Source: DHVE2 group archaeon (GTDB lineage: Archaea > Thermoplasmatota > Thermoplasmata > Thermoplasmatales > Aciduliprofundaceae). From it: DNA of 64,000 nt. The stretch covers positions 61,817-125,816 of the forward strand of contig JALWRZ010000012.1 of NCBI GenBank assembly GCA_026993785.1, read 5' to 3'. Made by a program: the position numbers and the translations under genes. The notes beneath the pieces were generated by a model, which saw only the letters and a program-made list of their open reading frames with translations, searched no databases and was not told the DNA's origin. Positions 9,801-16,732 of the stretch are shown here, in pieces; position 1 is the stretch's first letter, and every line of letters starts with the position of its first letter.

Positions 9801-9952
9801 GGGATGAGGAGCTTGTGGAGGCCATAGAAAAGTTCAGAGATTACATAATGCAGGAGACCCAGAGCGTTGTGCTTGAAGAAGGGGAGGACGGCTACACCAA
9901 AGAGTGGGAGATCGAGGGAAAGAAGATAAAGCTAAGTATAAAGCCCCAATAA
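6875..9952 (+). CDS. ileS: Isoleucyl-tRNA synthetase
   Basis: A class I aminoacyl-tRNA synthetase that charges tRNA-Ile. About 1025 residues from ATG 6875. The HIGH signature appears as PHIGHA near residue 50 and KMSKS as EKMSKSKG near residue 585. Between them lies the CP1 editing domain. Cys pairs near CPRCG, CWRCG and CPVCG suggest structural zinc, and the usual long anticodon-binding and C-terminal domains follow. I prefer ATG 6875 to the in-frame ATG at 6833, because a TATA box lies between them and the protein then begins MELRSLADF, like other archaeal IleRS. It is a monocistronic unit; T-rich sequence follows the stop. Confidence 0.97.
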   Translation: MELRSLADFPRVEEEIMKRWEEKKIFEKLREKNKGNKRFIFLEGPPTANGMPHIGHALTRAIKDLILRYKAMDGYDIYPWIAGWDCHGLPVEIEVEKKLGINSKKEIEKFGIKEFNRLCRESVFKYRDEWIKMSKRIGFWIDFDNAYVTMEDYYIESVWWALKKIYEQGLLFKDYKVVPYCPRCGTPLSSHEVAQGYKITKDPSIYVKFKLKNEDAYLLVWTTTPWTLPSNLLLAVGEDIDYALVEYGEEKYYIAKDRIKEVLGDAKILKLIKGRELAGRKYERLIPFVKVDFDAFYITTADFVSTEEGTGIVHIAPAFGEDDFNLCKREGVPMVKPVDEEGKFTETPWKGMFVKDADPHIIQWLKENGKLFKSGKVEHSYPFCWRCGTPLLYYALDTWYIGMSRKREELLRNNETVNWKPEHLKHGRFGNFLEEVKDWALSRNRYWGTPLPIWVCPEGHVYMPESKEDLLKHADKDSIPEDFELHRPYVDELRIRCPVCGKEMKREPYLIDVWFDSGSAPFAQFHYPFENQEDFQKAFPVDFITEALDQTRGWFYTLMAISTLLFNKAPYKNVLTLGLILDEDGEKMSKSKGNAVDPMDIMNKVGADAVRLYLYASPVWKSRRFSENLVREYMQRTIATLWNVYVFFENNAKLDNFTPEKVGKVSNELDRWLLSRLNSTIRDVRKHLDSFDIHKATRALEVFIDELSNWYLRRSRRRFWKEEMSEDKTSAYTALYTTLKTLAKLMAPFTPYFSELMYQGTWGEKESVHLEDYPREDVVRIDEKLEEEMNLAIKIAEAGRRARQLANIKLRQPLAKMSVVADEKYLQVIARFAEVLKEEVNVKDVELRSSKGEMVNITVKPNYKSLGPMLKKDMKKVIAALQSMEPREIVDMLDRDSLVIEGYQLSKEDVHIVEKPKEGLLAVEVEGLPILVYLDTHITEELKNEGFAREIVRRIQAMRKEMDLEYAQKIETRFVGDEELVEAIEKFRDYIMQETQSVVLEEGEDGYTKEWEIEGKKIKLSIKPQ

Positions 9953-9972
9953 TTTTTCTTCATTTTTGGAAT
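9951..9972 (+). terminator. T-rich terminator after ileS
   Basis: AATTTTTCTTCATTTTTGG directly follows the ileS stop codon; two T-runs of five are consistent with archaeal termination. Confidence 0.4.
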
Positions 9973-10011
9973 TAGAAGAGTGCGATGAATAGCGGAAAAT
10001 TGCTTCATAAG

Positions 10012-10019
10012 TTTAAAAT
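10012..10019 (+). promoter_or_regulatory. TATA box of the pan-herA operon
   Basis: TTTAAAAT lies about 38 nt before the pan ATG. The predicted start near 10042 gives a short leader containing GGTG, a weak ribosome site. Confidence 0.5.
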
Positions 10020-10053
10020 ACAAAAAAAGGATATAGAAAACTGGTGTTAAATA

Positions 10054-11238
10054 ATGGCCAAGGACGAGATAGAGAGTAAGATCCTGGGATACGATTACGA
10101 TCGGGAGGAGCTTTTAAGGCAGATAAGGATACTTGAGGATGAGAAGAGATATCTTGAAGCGGAGCTTAGAAGGCTTCAGAACGAGGTGGAGCGTCTGAGG
10201 AAGGAGATAACCCGTATGAAGGCTCCTCCTCTTCTTGTTGGTACCATTGAGGATGTTCTGGATAATGATAGAATTGTTGTAAGAAGCACCGCAGGTCCTT
10301 CCTTCGTTGTGAATATCTCCCAGTATGTACCCAAGGACCAGATTCGGCCAGGGGCAAAGGTCGCGCTAAATAAGCAGAGCTTTGCCATCGTGCATCTAAT
10401 CCCCGAATCCTATGACCCAGCTATAGCTGCGGCGGAAATAATTGAGAAGCCACAGGTTACCTATAACGATATAGGGGGGCTGGATAAGCAGATAAGGGAG
10501 ATAAGAGAGGCTGTTGAGCTTCCGCTTCTAAAGCCAGAGCTGTATAAGAAGGTGGGAATTGAGCCACCCAAAGGTGTGCTCCTTGCTGGACCACCTGGAA
10601 CAGGTAAGACACTCCTGGCCAAAGCCGTGGCTCATCACACCCATGCCACATTCATAAGAACTGTGGGCAGCGAGCTTGTGAGAAAATATATAGGAGAGGG
10701 TGCAAAGCTTGTGAGGGACCTGTTCGACCTGGCCAGAAAAAAGGCGCCCAGTATAGTTTTCATCGATGAGATAGATGCCATAGGGGCAAGAAGACTGGAC
10801 CTGGCAACCTCAGGAGATAGGGAGGTGCAGCGCACGCTTATGCAGCTTCTCGCCGAGATGGATGGTTTCGAGCCCTTGGACAATGTGAAAATAATAGCTG
10901 CAACCAATCGTCCCGATATACTGGATGAGGCCCTTCTGAGACCTGGCAGATTTGATAGAATCATACTTGTGCCCTATCCAGATTTCGATGCAAGGTTGGA
11001 GATACTGCAAATTCACACCCGCAGAATGAACCTGAAAGATGTGGATCTTAAGGCCATAGCAAAGAAAACGGATGGCTTCACAGGCGCAGATCTGAAGGTA
11101 ATATGCATGGAGGCGGGAATGTTTGCCATTAGAGATGAGAGAGATTATGTGACCCAGGAGGATTTTGAAAAGGCTATAAAGAAGTTCTTGCACTCCGATG
11201 AAATGAGGAGGGAATCTGCCGGAGAGATGTTCGCTTAA
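10054..11238 (+). CDS. pan: Proteasome-activating nucleotidase (PAN)
   Basis: AAA+ unfoldase, 394 residues, that feeds substrates to the 20S proteasome. Residues about 5-55 form an N-terminal coiled coil, followed by an OB-type domain and the ATPase domain. Walker A is GPPGTGKT and Walker B is IVFIDEID. A pore-loop-like KYIGEG and the second region of homology ([19 protein letters not shown]) are present. The C-terminus ends Met-Phe-Ala, whereas PAN and Rpt proteins usually end in an HbYX motif (hydrophobic-Tyr-any) that opens the proteasome gate; here Phe replaces Tyr. First gene of an operon with a HerA-like ATPase 9 nt downstream. Confidence 0.95.
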   Translation: MAKDEIESKILGYDYDREELLRQIRILEDEKRYLEAELRRLQNEVERLRKEITRMKAPPLLVGTIEDVLDNDRIVVRSTAGPSFVVNISQYVPKDQIRPGAKVALNKQSFAIVHLIPESYDPAIAAAEIIEKPQVTYNDIGGLDKQIREIREAVELPLLKPELYKKVGIEPPKGVLLAGPPGTGKTLLAKAVAHHTHATFIRTVGSELVRKYIGEGAKLVRDLFDLARKKAPSIVFIDEIDAIGARRLDLATSGDREVQRTLMQLLAEMDGFEPLDNVKIIAATNRPDILDEALLRPGRFDRIILVPYPDFDARLEILQIHTRRMNLKDVDLKAIAKKTDGFTGADLKVICMEAGMFAIRDERDYVTQEDFEKAIKKFLHSDEMRRESAGEMFA

Positions 11239-11247
11239 GGGATAGAT

Positions 11248-12753
11248 ATGGAAGAGGTTGTTGATAGCAAAGCTGTTGAGCTTCCATACGAGAAAGAGCA
11301 GGGTAGGGAGAGATTAAAGAGGGTTGGCATCATTTACGGCGAGGTAGGAACCACGCAATTCACCTTCTCGGTGACTGGAAGCGTTGAGCAAGGAGACTAC
11401 GTACAAGTTCTCCACGAAAAATTCGGCTGGGTTCTGGGACGGGTGGACGAGATAAAGAGAAAAACCAATCTGAGTATAGAGAAGGCAAAGGAGATGCTCC
11501 TTGGTAGCGATATAGAGGTAAAGGAGATGCTCTCTGCAACCGTGGTGGTGATCGGTTACAGGGATCGTAAAGGTTTCTTACAATATCCCCGCATTCCATT
11601 TAGAGTGGGGAGCATCGTGTATTTAGCCCAAGATTCCTTCATCAAGAAAGTTATTGGTATAGAGGAGATAAAGAACACCGGCGCATATATAGGCCGATTG
11701 TTCAGATACAGAAGTATTCCCATATATCTTGATATTAATGCTATGGTGCAGAAGCATGTGAGCATACTTGCCAAAACTGGAGCTGGAAAAAGCTATCTTA
11801 CAGGCGTACTTCTGGAGGAATTGCTCAAGCATGGGGTAACAGCAGTGGTTGTTGATTCCCATGGAGAATACCCATCCCTGAAGTATCCCGCAAAGAAAAC
11901 CAAGCTGCACGATGAGTTCAAGGTAAAACCCAGGGGCTATGCCTCTAAAATCAAGGTGTTTAGTCCAGACCCGCAGCTTAACAATGCCAAGCCCCTAAAA
12001 TTCACCCTAGCAGCTATGACCCCCAGAGAGCTCTTGAACCTCATGAACCTAGATGCAAGGCAGTATCTCATCCCCCTTAGAAAAGCCATGGATCTACTCA
12101 AAATGTCCCGAAAGTACTTTACCATAAGGGACATAATAAGGCTGCTGGAATCGGAGGAAAACAATAATTTAGCGCCGCTGATTTCGCAACTGGAATATCT
12201 GGATGAGATGGGGGTATTCGATAAGAAGGGTACAAGAATTGATGAAATCGTGGAAAAGGGAAAGCTCTCCATCATAAATCTGCGGGGCATACCCCCGGAT
12301 ATTCAGGAACTGGTGGTTCAAAGACTCTCCATGGCACTGTTTGAACTCAGAAAAAGAGGGAAAATCCCACCCCTCATGTTAGTTATTGAGGAGGCGCATA
12401 ACTATGCGCCACAGCAGGGTATGTCCTCTGCAACAAAGATACTTAGAACCATAGCCTCCGAGGGAAGAAAGTTCGGTTTAGGACTATGCATAATCTCCCA
12501 GAGACCTGCAAAGGTGGATAAGAATATCCTTTCACAGTGCAACACACAAATCATTCTTAAGGTCACCAACCCCAATGATCTCAAGGCCATTGGAAACTCT
12601 GTTGAGGGATTAACAAAAGGCTCCCTGGAAGAGATTCAGAGACTTCCTGTGGGCGTGGCTCTTGTCACTGGAGGAAACATCTCTATGCCTCTGTTTGTGG
12701 AAATCAGACCCAGGGAAACAAAACACGGTGGCGAGAGTGTAAAGGTGATATGA
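11248..12753 (+). CDS. herA: HerA-type DNA translocase/helicase ATPase
   Basis: A 501-residue HerA/FtsK-family ATPase. The N-terminal 150 residues fit the HAS-barrel. Walker A is AKTGAGKSY near residue 175, and Walker B is LMLVIEEAHN near residue 380, followed by SQRP, typical of HerA. HerA hexamers act with the NurA nuclease in DNA end resection, usually beside mre11-rad50. Here the neighbours are pan and a DUF357 gene, and no nurA, mre11 or rad50 is in view. It starts 9 nt after pan and overlaps the next start by 4 nt (ATGA), so it is part of the pan operon. Confidence 0.88.
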   Translation: MEEVVDSKAVELPYEKEQGRERLKRVGIIYGEVGTTQFTFSVTGSVEQGDYVQVLHEKFGWVLGRVDEIKRKTNLSIEKAKEMLLGSDIEVKEMLSATVVVIGYRDRKGFLQYPRIPFRVGSIVYLAQDSFIKKVIGIEEIKNTGAYIGRLFRYRSIPIYLDINAMVQKHVSILAKTGAGKSYLTGVLLEELLKHGVTAVVVDSHGEYPSLKYPAKKTKLHDEFKVKPRGYASKIKVFSPDPQLNNAKPLKFTLAAMTPRELLNLMNLDARQYLIPLRKAMDLLKMSRKYFTIRDIIRLLESEENNNLAPLISQLEYLDEMGVFDKKGTRIDEIVEKGKLSIINLRGIPPDIQELVVQRLSMALFELRKRGKIPPLMLVIEEAHNYAPQQGMSSATKILRTIASEGRKFGLGLCIISQRPAKVDKNILSQCNTQIILKVTNPNDLKAIGNSVEGLTKGSLEEIQRLPVGVALVTGGNISMPLFVEIRPRETKHGGESVKVI

Positions 12754-13043
12754 TGCAAGAAATTAAGGAGGAAACGCTGGAACATTATTTCTCCGTGACA
12801 AAAAAAGCTCTGGAGACAGTTAAGATCGCTCCTCCTCAGAACTCGCATCTTCGCAGCATTGCCGAGGATTTTCTGAACATGGCCCGCTCCTACTTCTCAG
12901 ATGCCCAGTATTTTCGGAAAAAGGGTGATTATGTACGCGCTTTAGGCGCCGTTTATTACGCCCACGCCTGGCTTGATGCCGGTGCAAGACTTGGCCTATT
13001 CGATGTGGGAGATGACCACGAGCTATTTACCCTTGCAAGATGA
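12750..13043 (+). CDS. DUF357 family small protein
   Basis: A 97-residue all-helical archaeal protein resembling the DUF357 family. It has a conserved core with YFSDAQYFRKKGD and ALGAVYYAHAWLDAGARLG, followed by a terminal aspartate-rich segment. The family has no established function; the helical hairpin resembles HEPN/TPR-like folds. It is coupled to herA by an ATGA overlap, and its stop abuts the convergent gene. Being in the PAN-HerA transcript hints at a housekeeping role, which is inference. Confidence 0.75.
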   Translation: MMQEIKEETLEHYFSVTKKALETVKIAPPQNSHLRSIAEDFLNMARSYFSDAQYFRKKGDYVRALGAVYYAHAWLDAGARLGLFDVGDDHELFTLAR

Positions 13044-14438
13044 TTAGAGTGAGGAGATGGCCACATATCCCCCATTTTTCCTTATGATTATATTCTCCCT
13101 TAGTAATGCTTCAAAAATCTTCGAGGTCCTATCCTCGAGACCACGCTCCTCTATTTTCTTTTCAAAGTATTCATAGCTCCACCCTTCAGGGCGAAGGGTG
13201 TTGAGCTCCCATAGTACCCTGTTTATGATTCTCTCCACCCTTTTCTTCTCGCTTAATGCTGCAAGTTCTCTTCGTAGCCGATCCTGAAGCACGTCCTCCA
13301 ATCTTTCAAGCACGTGAATATAGAAGAGCTGTACCTTATCTCCAGGATTTCCCATATTCAAGCGTTCCCAGGAGTTAAGGAGCCTTGCGAGATGCTCTCC
13401 AAAACCATTCACATTGGCCATATCCATCACTATACCCATCTTCATAGCCTCCGAGAGAAGAGGCAGTTCCTTTTCGAGTTTTCCTATAAGCCTTTCCTTG
13501 AAAATATCTACACTTTCATCGGTCATCAGGGGACGCTCTAAATGCTTCTCAAGTACATAACGTGCGATGTCAAGGCCATATTCCCTAATCTCATCACCAT
13601 ACACCTGAATTTCTTCTCTGGTGGGGATAAAAGGGATATCCGAGACTCCTATAATCTCTTCCATTCTGATATCACTTTGGGTGAAGGCGCTCTTTTCCCA
13701 TTCCCTGCCCTTTCTTTTCGAGTAGAATTTAAGCGCTGATCTGCTGGCCAGAGACTGATATTTTATCTTCAAGTCCCCTCTAACCTGAATTTCAAAATCA
13801 TCGAGGTAGTGCAATCTCACCTTGACAGTATTTTTTCTAAGCAATGGGTGAAGAGAGAGAAGAAGTTCCCTGACCGCGGAGAAATCTGAAGCGTAGTATT
13901 TAGAGAGGGTATCCAGAAAGCTCAGGGTACAGCCACCAATCCGGAAGAGATAGCCAGATGAGGAGAGAAAGTATGGAACCATGGCATCCCTTAACCTCTC
14001 TGGAAAGGATAAATCCAGGATATTGTATATCTTTCTTCCATCCAGTCCGCTCTTCTCCAAGGATAGATACTTCTCCAAACTTATAGGCTTGAGCTTTTCT
14101 ACCAGGATAAATCTTCCACTTAGGTGTGAGAACTGAGAAAAATCGAGAATCCTACCCTCTATTTCTGCAACTCGAGGTAATTTGCCAAGGCGGCGGGAAA
14201 TTACCGCAGGCAATACAGGAAAGCCATCCTCTGGAAATGGTGTTATACCAACTACTTCAAAATCACCAACTAACGTAGATAGGGAGGACCAGGACCTTTC
14301 CCTCAGCTCGGCCGAGTTTGGAAGCTTTACCGTAAATCCCTGAAAGATGAGCCACTCCCCCACCCGCGTAGTGGGTTTTAAAAATCTAAGCTTAAACTTC
14401 TCGCTAAGTTTCTGGGGAAGGATATACTCCTCCATCAT
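13044..14438 (-). CDS. Unrecognised 464-residue protein with probable C-terminal winged helix
   Basis: I do not recognise this protein. It is soluble and mixed alpha/beta in its first 300 residues, with a segment PRVAEIEGRILDF that could be a beta-barrel strand pair. A helical middle follows. The last 55 residues (LRPEGWSYEYFEKKIEERG, then a beta hairpin ending RKNGGYVAI) look like a winged-helix domain, suggesting nucleic-acid binding. There are no Walker motifs, metal ligands or membrane segments. It is the second gene after a 73-residue protein, with a 4-nt ATGA overlap, so the two are co-translated. It converges on the pan-herA-DUF357 operon. Confidence 0.7.
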   Translation of the reverse strand: MMEEYILPQKLSEKFKLRFLKPTTRVGEWLIFQGFTVKLPNSAELRERSWSSLSTLVGDFEVVGITPFPEDGFPVLPAVISRRLGKLPRVAEIEGRILDFSQFSHLSGRFILVEKLKPISLEKYLSLEKSGLDGRKIYNILDLSFPERLRDAMVPYFLSSSGYLFRIGGCTLSFLDTLSKYYASDFSAVRELLLSLHPLLRKNTVKVRLHYLDDFEIQVRGDLKIKYQSLASRSALKFYSKRKGREWEKSAFTQSDIRMEEIIGVSDIPFIPTREEIQVYGDEIREYGLDIARYVLEKHLERPLMTDESVDIFKERLIGKLEKELPLLSEAMKMGIVMDMANVNGFGEHLARLLNSWERLNMGNPGDKVQLFYIHVLERLEDVLQDRLRRELAALSEKKRVERIINRVLWELNTLRPEGWSYEYFEKKIEERGLEDRTSKIFEALLRENIIIRKNGGYVAISSL

Positions 14439-14656
14439 CTGTACACGCTGTACTTGTACAGCAAATCAATCAGCTTTTTGGCCAGTTTCTCATCAATTAC
14501 TCCCTCTTCCTTCTTCTGAAGAATGTAGTCCTTTGCCTCTCTTATTCCCATGTTGGATGCTTTTGCGTATATAGTGCCCTTAAGTGAGCCCTGAATCCCT
14601 TCTGGCAAATCCTTTAAAAGCTGTCCCAGAAGATACCTGAACTCATAATCCTTCCT
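14435..14656 (-). CDS. Small helical protein, unknown, first in two-gene operon
   Basis: 73 residues from ATG 14656. An in-frame TTG at 14728 would give 97 residues, but a TATA element (14705-14714) lies between it and the ATG, so the shorter form is favoured. The protein is mostly helical and basic, with an EAKDYILQKKEEGVID segment. No family is recognised. It overlaps the following 464-residue gene by 4 nt (ATGA), implying a joint function. Confidence 0.6.
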   Translation of the reverse strand, partial: RKDYEFRYLLGQLLKDLPEGIQGSLKGTIYAKASNMGIREAKDYILQKKEEGVIDEKLAKKLIDLLYKYSVYR

Positions 14657-14704
14657 CATATTTAGCTTTCTTACCCTTTTCACACACTCCCCATGGGCTG
14701 GGGG

Positions 14705-14714
14705 ATAATATAAG
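14705..14714 (-). promoter_or_regulatory. TATA element before the 73-residue gene
   Basis: CTTATATTAT on the minus strand; the start is predicted near 14684, leaving a leader of about 28 nt before ATG 14656. Confidence 0.45.
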
Positions 14715-14729
14715 TTGCGGTTATTCAAA

Positions 14730-14776
14730 AAAGAAAAAATTAGGAGGAGGGCGCTACTTCCAGCAAATAGGCTGGA
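14730..14776 (-). terminator. Hairpin plus T-runs ending the LSm-eL37-purF operon
   Basis: On the minus strand a perfect 6-bp stem (14771-14776 with 14759-14764, 6-nt loop) lies 60 nt past the purF stop. It is followed about 20 nt later by ATTTTTTCTTTTTTG. Confidence 0.45.
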
Positions 14777-14835
14777 GAATTGCCTGCAAAATTTAGAAAA
14801 CTCGAATCAAAAATATCATATCGTTGCATTTACAA

Positions 14836-16275
14836 CTAAAATTCCTCCAGATCGCTCTGGAAGCGTATTTTCTCGCCTTTAATTGGCACGGGATATCTTC
14901 CCGTGAGGCATCCCAGGCATATATCATTTCCGGGTAGCCCTATGGCTTCTACCAAACCATCTATGCTTATATAACCGAGAGAATCCGCGCCTATAATCCT
15001 GGCAATTTCTTCTATGCTTCTGCCCGTGGCGATGAATTGGTCCCTGGTCTTCATATCAATACCCAGATAGCAGGGCGCAATGATAGGTGGAGAGCCAATG
15101 CGAACATGCACCTCCCTTGCACCGGCATCCTTGAGCATTTTTACTATCTTGCGCATAGTATTACCCCTCACGATACTGTCGTCCACCAGTACTATGCTGC
15201 GATTCTCAATTACCGATTTCACAGGGCTCAGTTTCATATTTATCTCCATAACCCTGCTTTCTTGAGAGGGCATTATGAACGTTCTCTCCACATACCTATT
15301 CTTCATAAGTCCTTCAGCGTAGGGTATTCCGCTCTCCTCTGCGTAACCCAGTGCATGGGCTCTCCCTGAATCGGGCACGGGAATTACGAAATCCGCCTTG
15401 GCTGGATGCTCTCGAGCTAAGATTCTGCCTATTTTCCTTCGAACCTCATATACAGAGCGCCCATCGATAACGCTATCAGCCCTGGCAAAATACACATACT
15501 CGAACATGCAGTGGGCCTTGTTCTTTCTTTCGAATACGTAATGGGTCACAAATCCATCCTTTTTAATTTCCACAATCTCCCCCGGTAGCACATCACGAAG
15601 AAATTCGCCACCCAAGGCATGAAAGGCTGTGCTCTCAGAGGCAACCCCGTAACCATCACTTATCTTTCCCAGGGCCAGAGGTCTTATGCCCAAAGGGTCT
15701 CGTATTGCGAATAGCCTATCATCTATGAGAAGTGCAAGAGAGAAAGCACCCACGAGTCTGCGCACGGTGTTTTTTAGACCCTGAATTACTCCGTGTTTTG
15801 TTATTTCGTAGGCAAGGAGCCTCGCTATGACCTCACTATCGCTCTTTGTAACGAATGCGGAGCCCATGGAGCCAAGGAAATTCTTGAGCTCCTCCACATT
15901 AACTATCTCCCCGTTATGGGCCACCGCAATCTCATGCTCCATGGTGTAAATATGAATGGGCTGGGCATTCTCAGGCTTGGAACCCCCCATGGTTGAATAT
16001 CTCACATGACCTATACCCACATTACTGCTGAGAGAGTCCAGAATCGAGGAATTGAAAACCTCATGTACGAGCCCCATCCCCTTATATACCGATATAGTAT
16101 TATTCCGATATGTAGCTATGCCTGCGCTTTCCTGGCCCCTGTGCTGAAGGGCCCGCAGAGAGAAATAAAGAAACCTGGAAACATCTAAAGAGGAGGAAAA
16201 ACCCGCTACCCCGCAGTACTCATTTCTTTTTCTTGGCCCAAGAGTAGGATCTCCATCGCGGGGCAGGATATCCAC
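14836..16275 (-). CDS. purF: Amidophosphoribosyltransferase (first step of purine synthesis)
   Basis: Converts PRPP and glutamine to phosphoribosylamine. The N-terminal Ntn glutaminase domain has its nucleophile Cys in EYCGVAG (codon 16213-16215), implying a propeptide cleaved before it. The PRPP loop is VLVDDSIVRGNT near residue 360. Cysteines in HCMFEY, APCYLG and CLGC match the [4Fe-4S] ligands of Bacillus-type PurF. Start choice is difficult: the only conventional start before the catalytic Cys is GTG 16275, which gives a 20-residue propeptide and overlaps the end of the eL37 gene by 56 nt. It is third in the LSm-eL37-purF operon, an order I recall from other euryarchaea. Confidence 0.95.
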   Translation of the reverse strand: MDILPRDGDPTLGPRKRNEYCGVAGFSSSLDVSRFLYFSLRALQHRGQESAGIATYRNNTISVYKGMGLVHEVFNSSILDSLSSNVGIGHVRYSTMGGSKPENAQPIHIYTMEHEIAVAHNGEIVNVEELKNFLGSMGSAFVTKSDSEVIARLLAYEITKHGVIQGLKNTVRRLVGAFSLALLIDDRLFAIRDPLGIRPLALGKISDGYGVASESTAFHALGGEFLRDVLPGEIVEIKKDGFVTHYVFERKNKAHCMFEYVYFARADSVIDGRSVYEVRRKIGRILAREHPAKADFVIPVPDSGRAHALGYAEESGIPYAEGLMKNRYVERTFIMPSQESRVMEINMKLSPVKSVIENRSIVLVDDSIVRGNTMRKIVKMLKDAGAREVHVRIGSPPIIAPCYLGIDMKTRDQFIATGRSIEEIARIIGADSLGYISIDGLVEAIGLPGNDICLGCLTGRYPVPIKGEKIRFQSDLEEF

Positions 16276-16387
16276 AGTGGGAACACCTCTTTGTATGAAT
16301 ATTATAACTTCTATGACCGCATCTCCTACACACTATATGGGTATGCTTCTTGTTTCGTTTTCCCATTGATGCTGTACCCTTACTCAT
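16220..16387 (-). CDS. rpl37e: Ribosomal protein eL37
   Basis: A 55-residue protein. Its Cys-x2-Cys pairs, CRRC (residues 20-23) and CSHC (35-38), form the zinc finger of eL37, and the end PRWRSYSWAKKKK is highly characteristic. It binds 23S rRNA in the large subunit. ATG 16387 has a GAGGTGAT ribosome site that overlaps the LSm stop. Its last 56 nt are also covered by the purF frame if that gene starts at GTG 16275. Confidence 0.95.
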   Translation of the reverse strand: MSKGTASMGKRNKKHTHIVCRRCGHRSYNIHTKRCSHCGYPAPRWRSYSWAKKKK

Positions 16388-16397
16388 CTAAATCACC

Positions 16398-16631
16398 TCA
16401 AGGGGGCGAGATGTATATCACATTATCTCCTCTCACTATTATGATATTGTGCACACCTTTGGATTCTCCATCTATTATCTCTTCCACATTTTTAAGCACC
16501 AGATTCAGATGCTGGTCATAGCCATCAAGCATGCCTCTGTACTCCTTGTTTCCTTTCATAGCCACTAACACAGGCTTGTTCAGGCTTTCGTGGAGAACAT
16601 GAAGCGGTTTAAGCTGAGTTGCCATTTCCAT
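16398..16631 (-). CDS. lsm: Sm-like archaeal protein (LSm), RNA-binding
   Basis: A 77-residue Sm fold. The Sm1 motif includes [13 protein letters not shown] and [20 protein letters not shown]; Sm2 is [17 protein letters not shown]. Archaeal LSm proteins form heptameric rings that bind U-rich RNA. Start options are GTG 16634, ATG 16631 and ATG 16625. The TATA box at 16658-16665 puts transcription start near 16635, so the message is nearly leaderless. It leads the operon to eL37 and purF. Confidence 0.93.
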   Translation of the reverse strand: MEMATQLKPLHVLHESLNKPVLVAMKGNKEYRGMLDGYDQHLNLVLKNVEEIIDGESKGVHNIIIVRGDNVIYISPP

Positions 16632-16657
16632 CACTTGCCCTTGTATCTCCTTCCCCT

Positions 16658-16665
16658 ATTTAAAA
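16658..16665 (-). promoter_or_regulatory. TATA box of the LSm-eL37-purF operon
   Basis: TTTTAAAT on the minus strand, centred about 27 nt before the cluster of LSm starts. Confidence 0.55.
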
Positions 16666-16701
16666 TTTTGGCGTTGCCTCCATATTCATGCTCCCCACAA
16701 A

Positions 16702-16710
16702 AATTTTTAA
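16702..16710 (+). promoter_or_regulatory. TATA-like element before glycerate kinase
   Basis: AATTTTTAA centred 27 nt before ATG 16733, the leaderless spacing seen at other genes here; less canonical than the others. Confidence 0.4.
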
Positions 16711-16732
16711 CGGGGAAAATGATAAACAAGGG

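Noticed and set aside
14656-14728. Longer form of the small helical protein starting at TTG 14728
   Set aside because: A TATA element lies inside the extension and ATG 14656 has suitable leader spacing.
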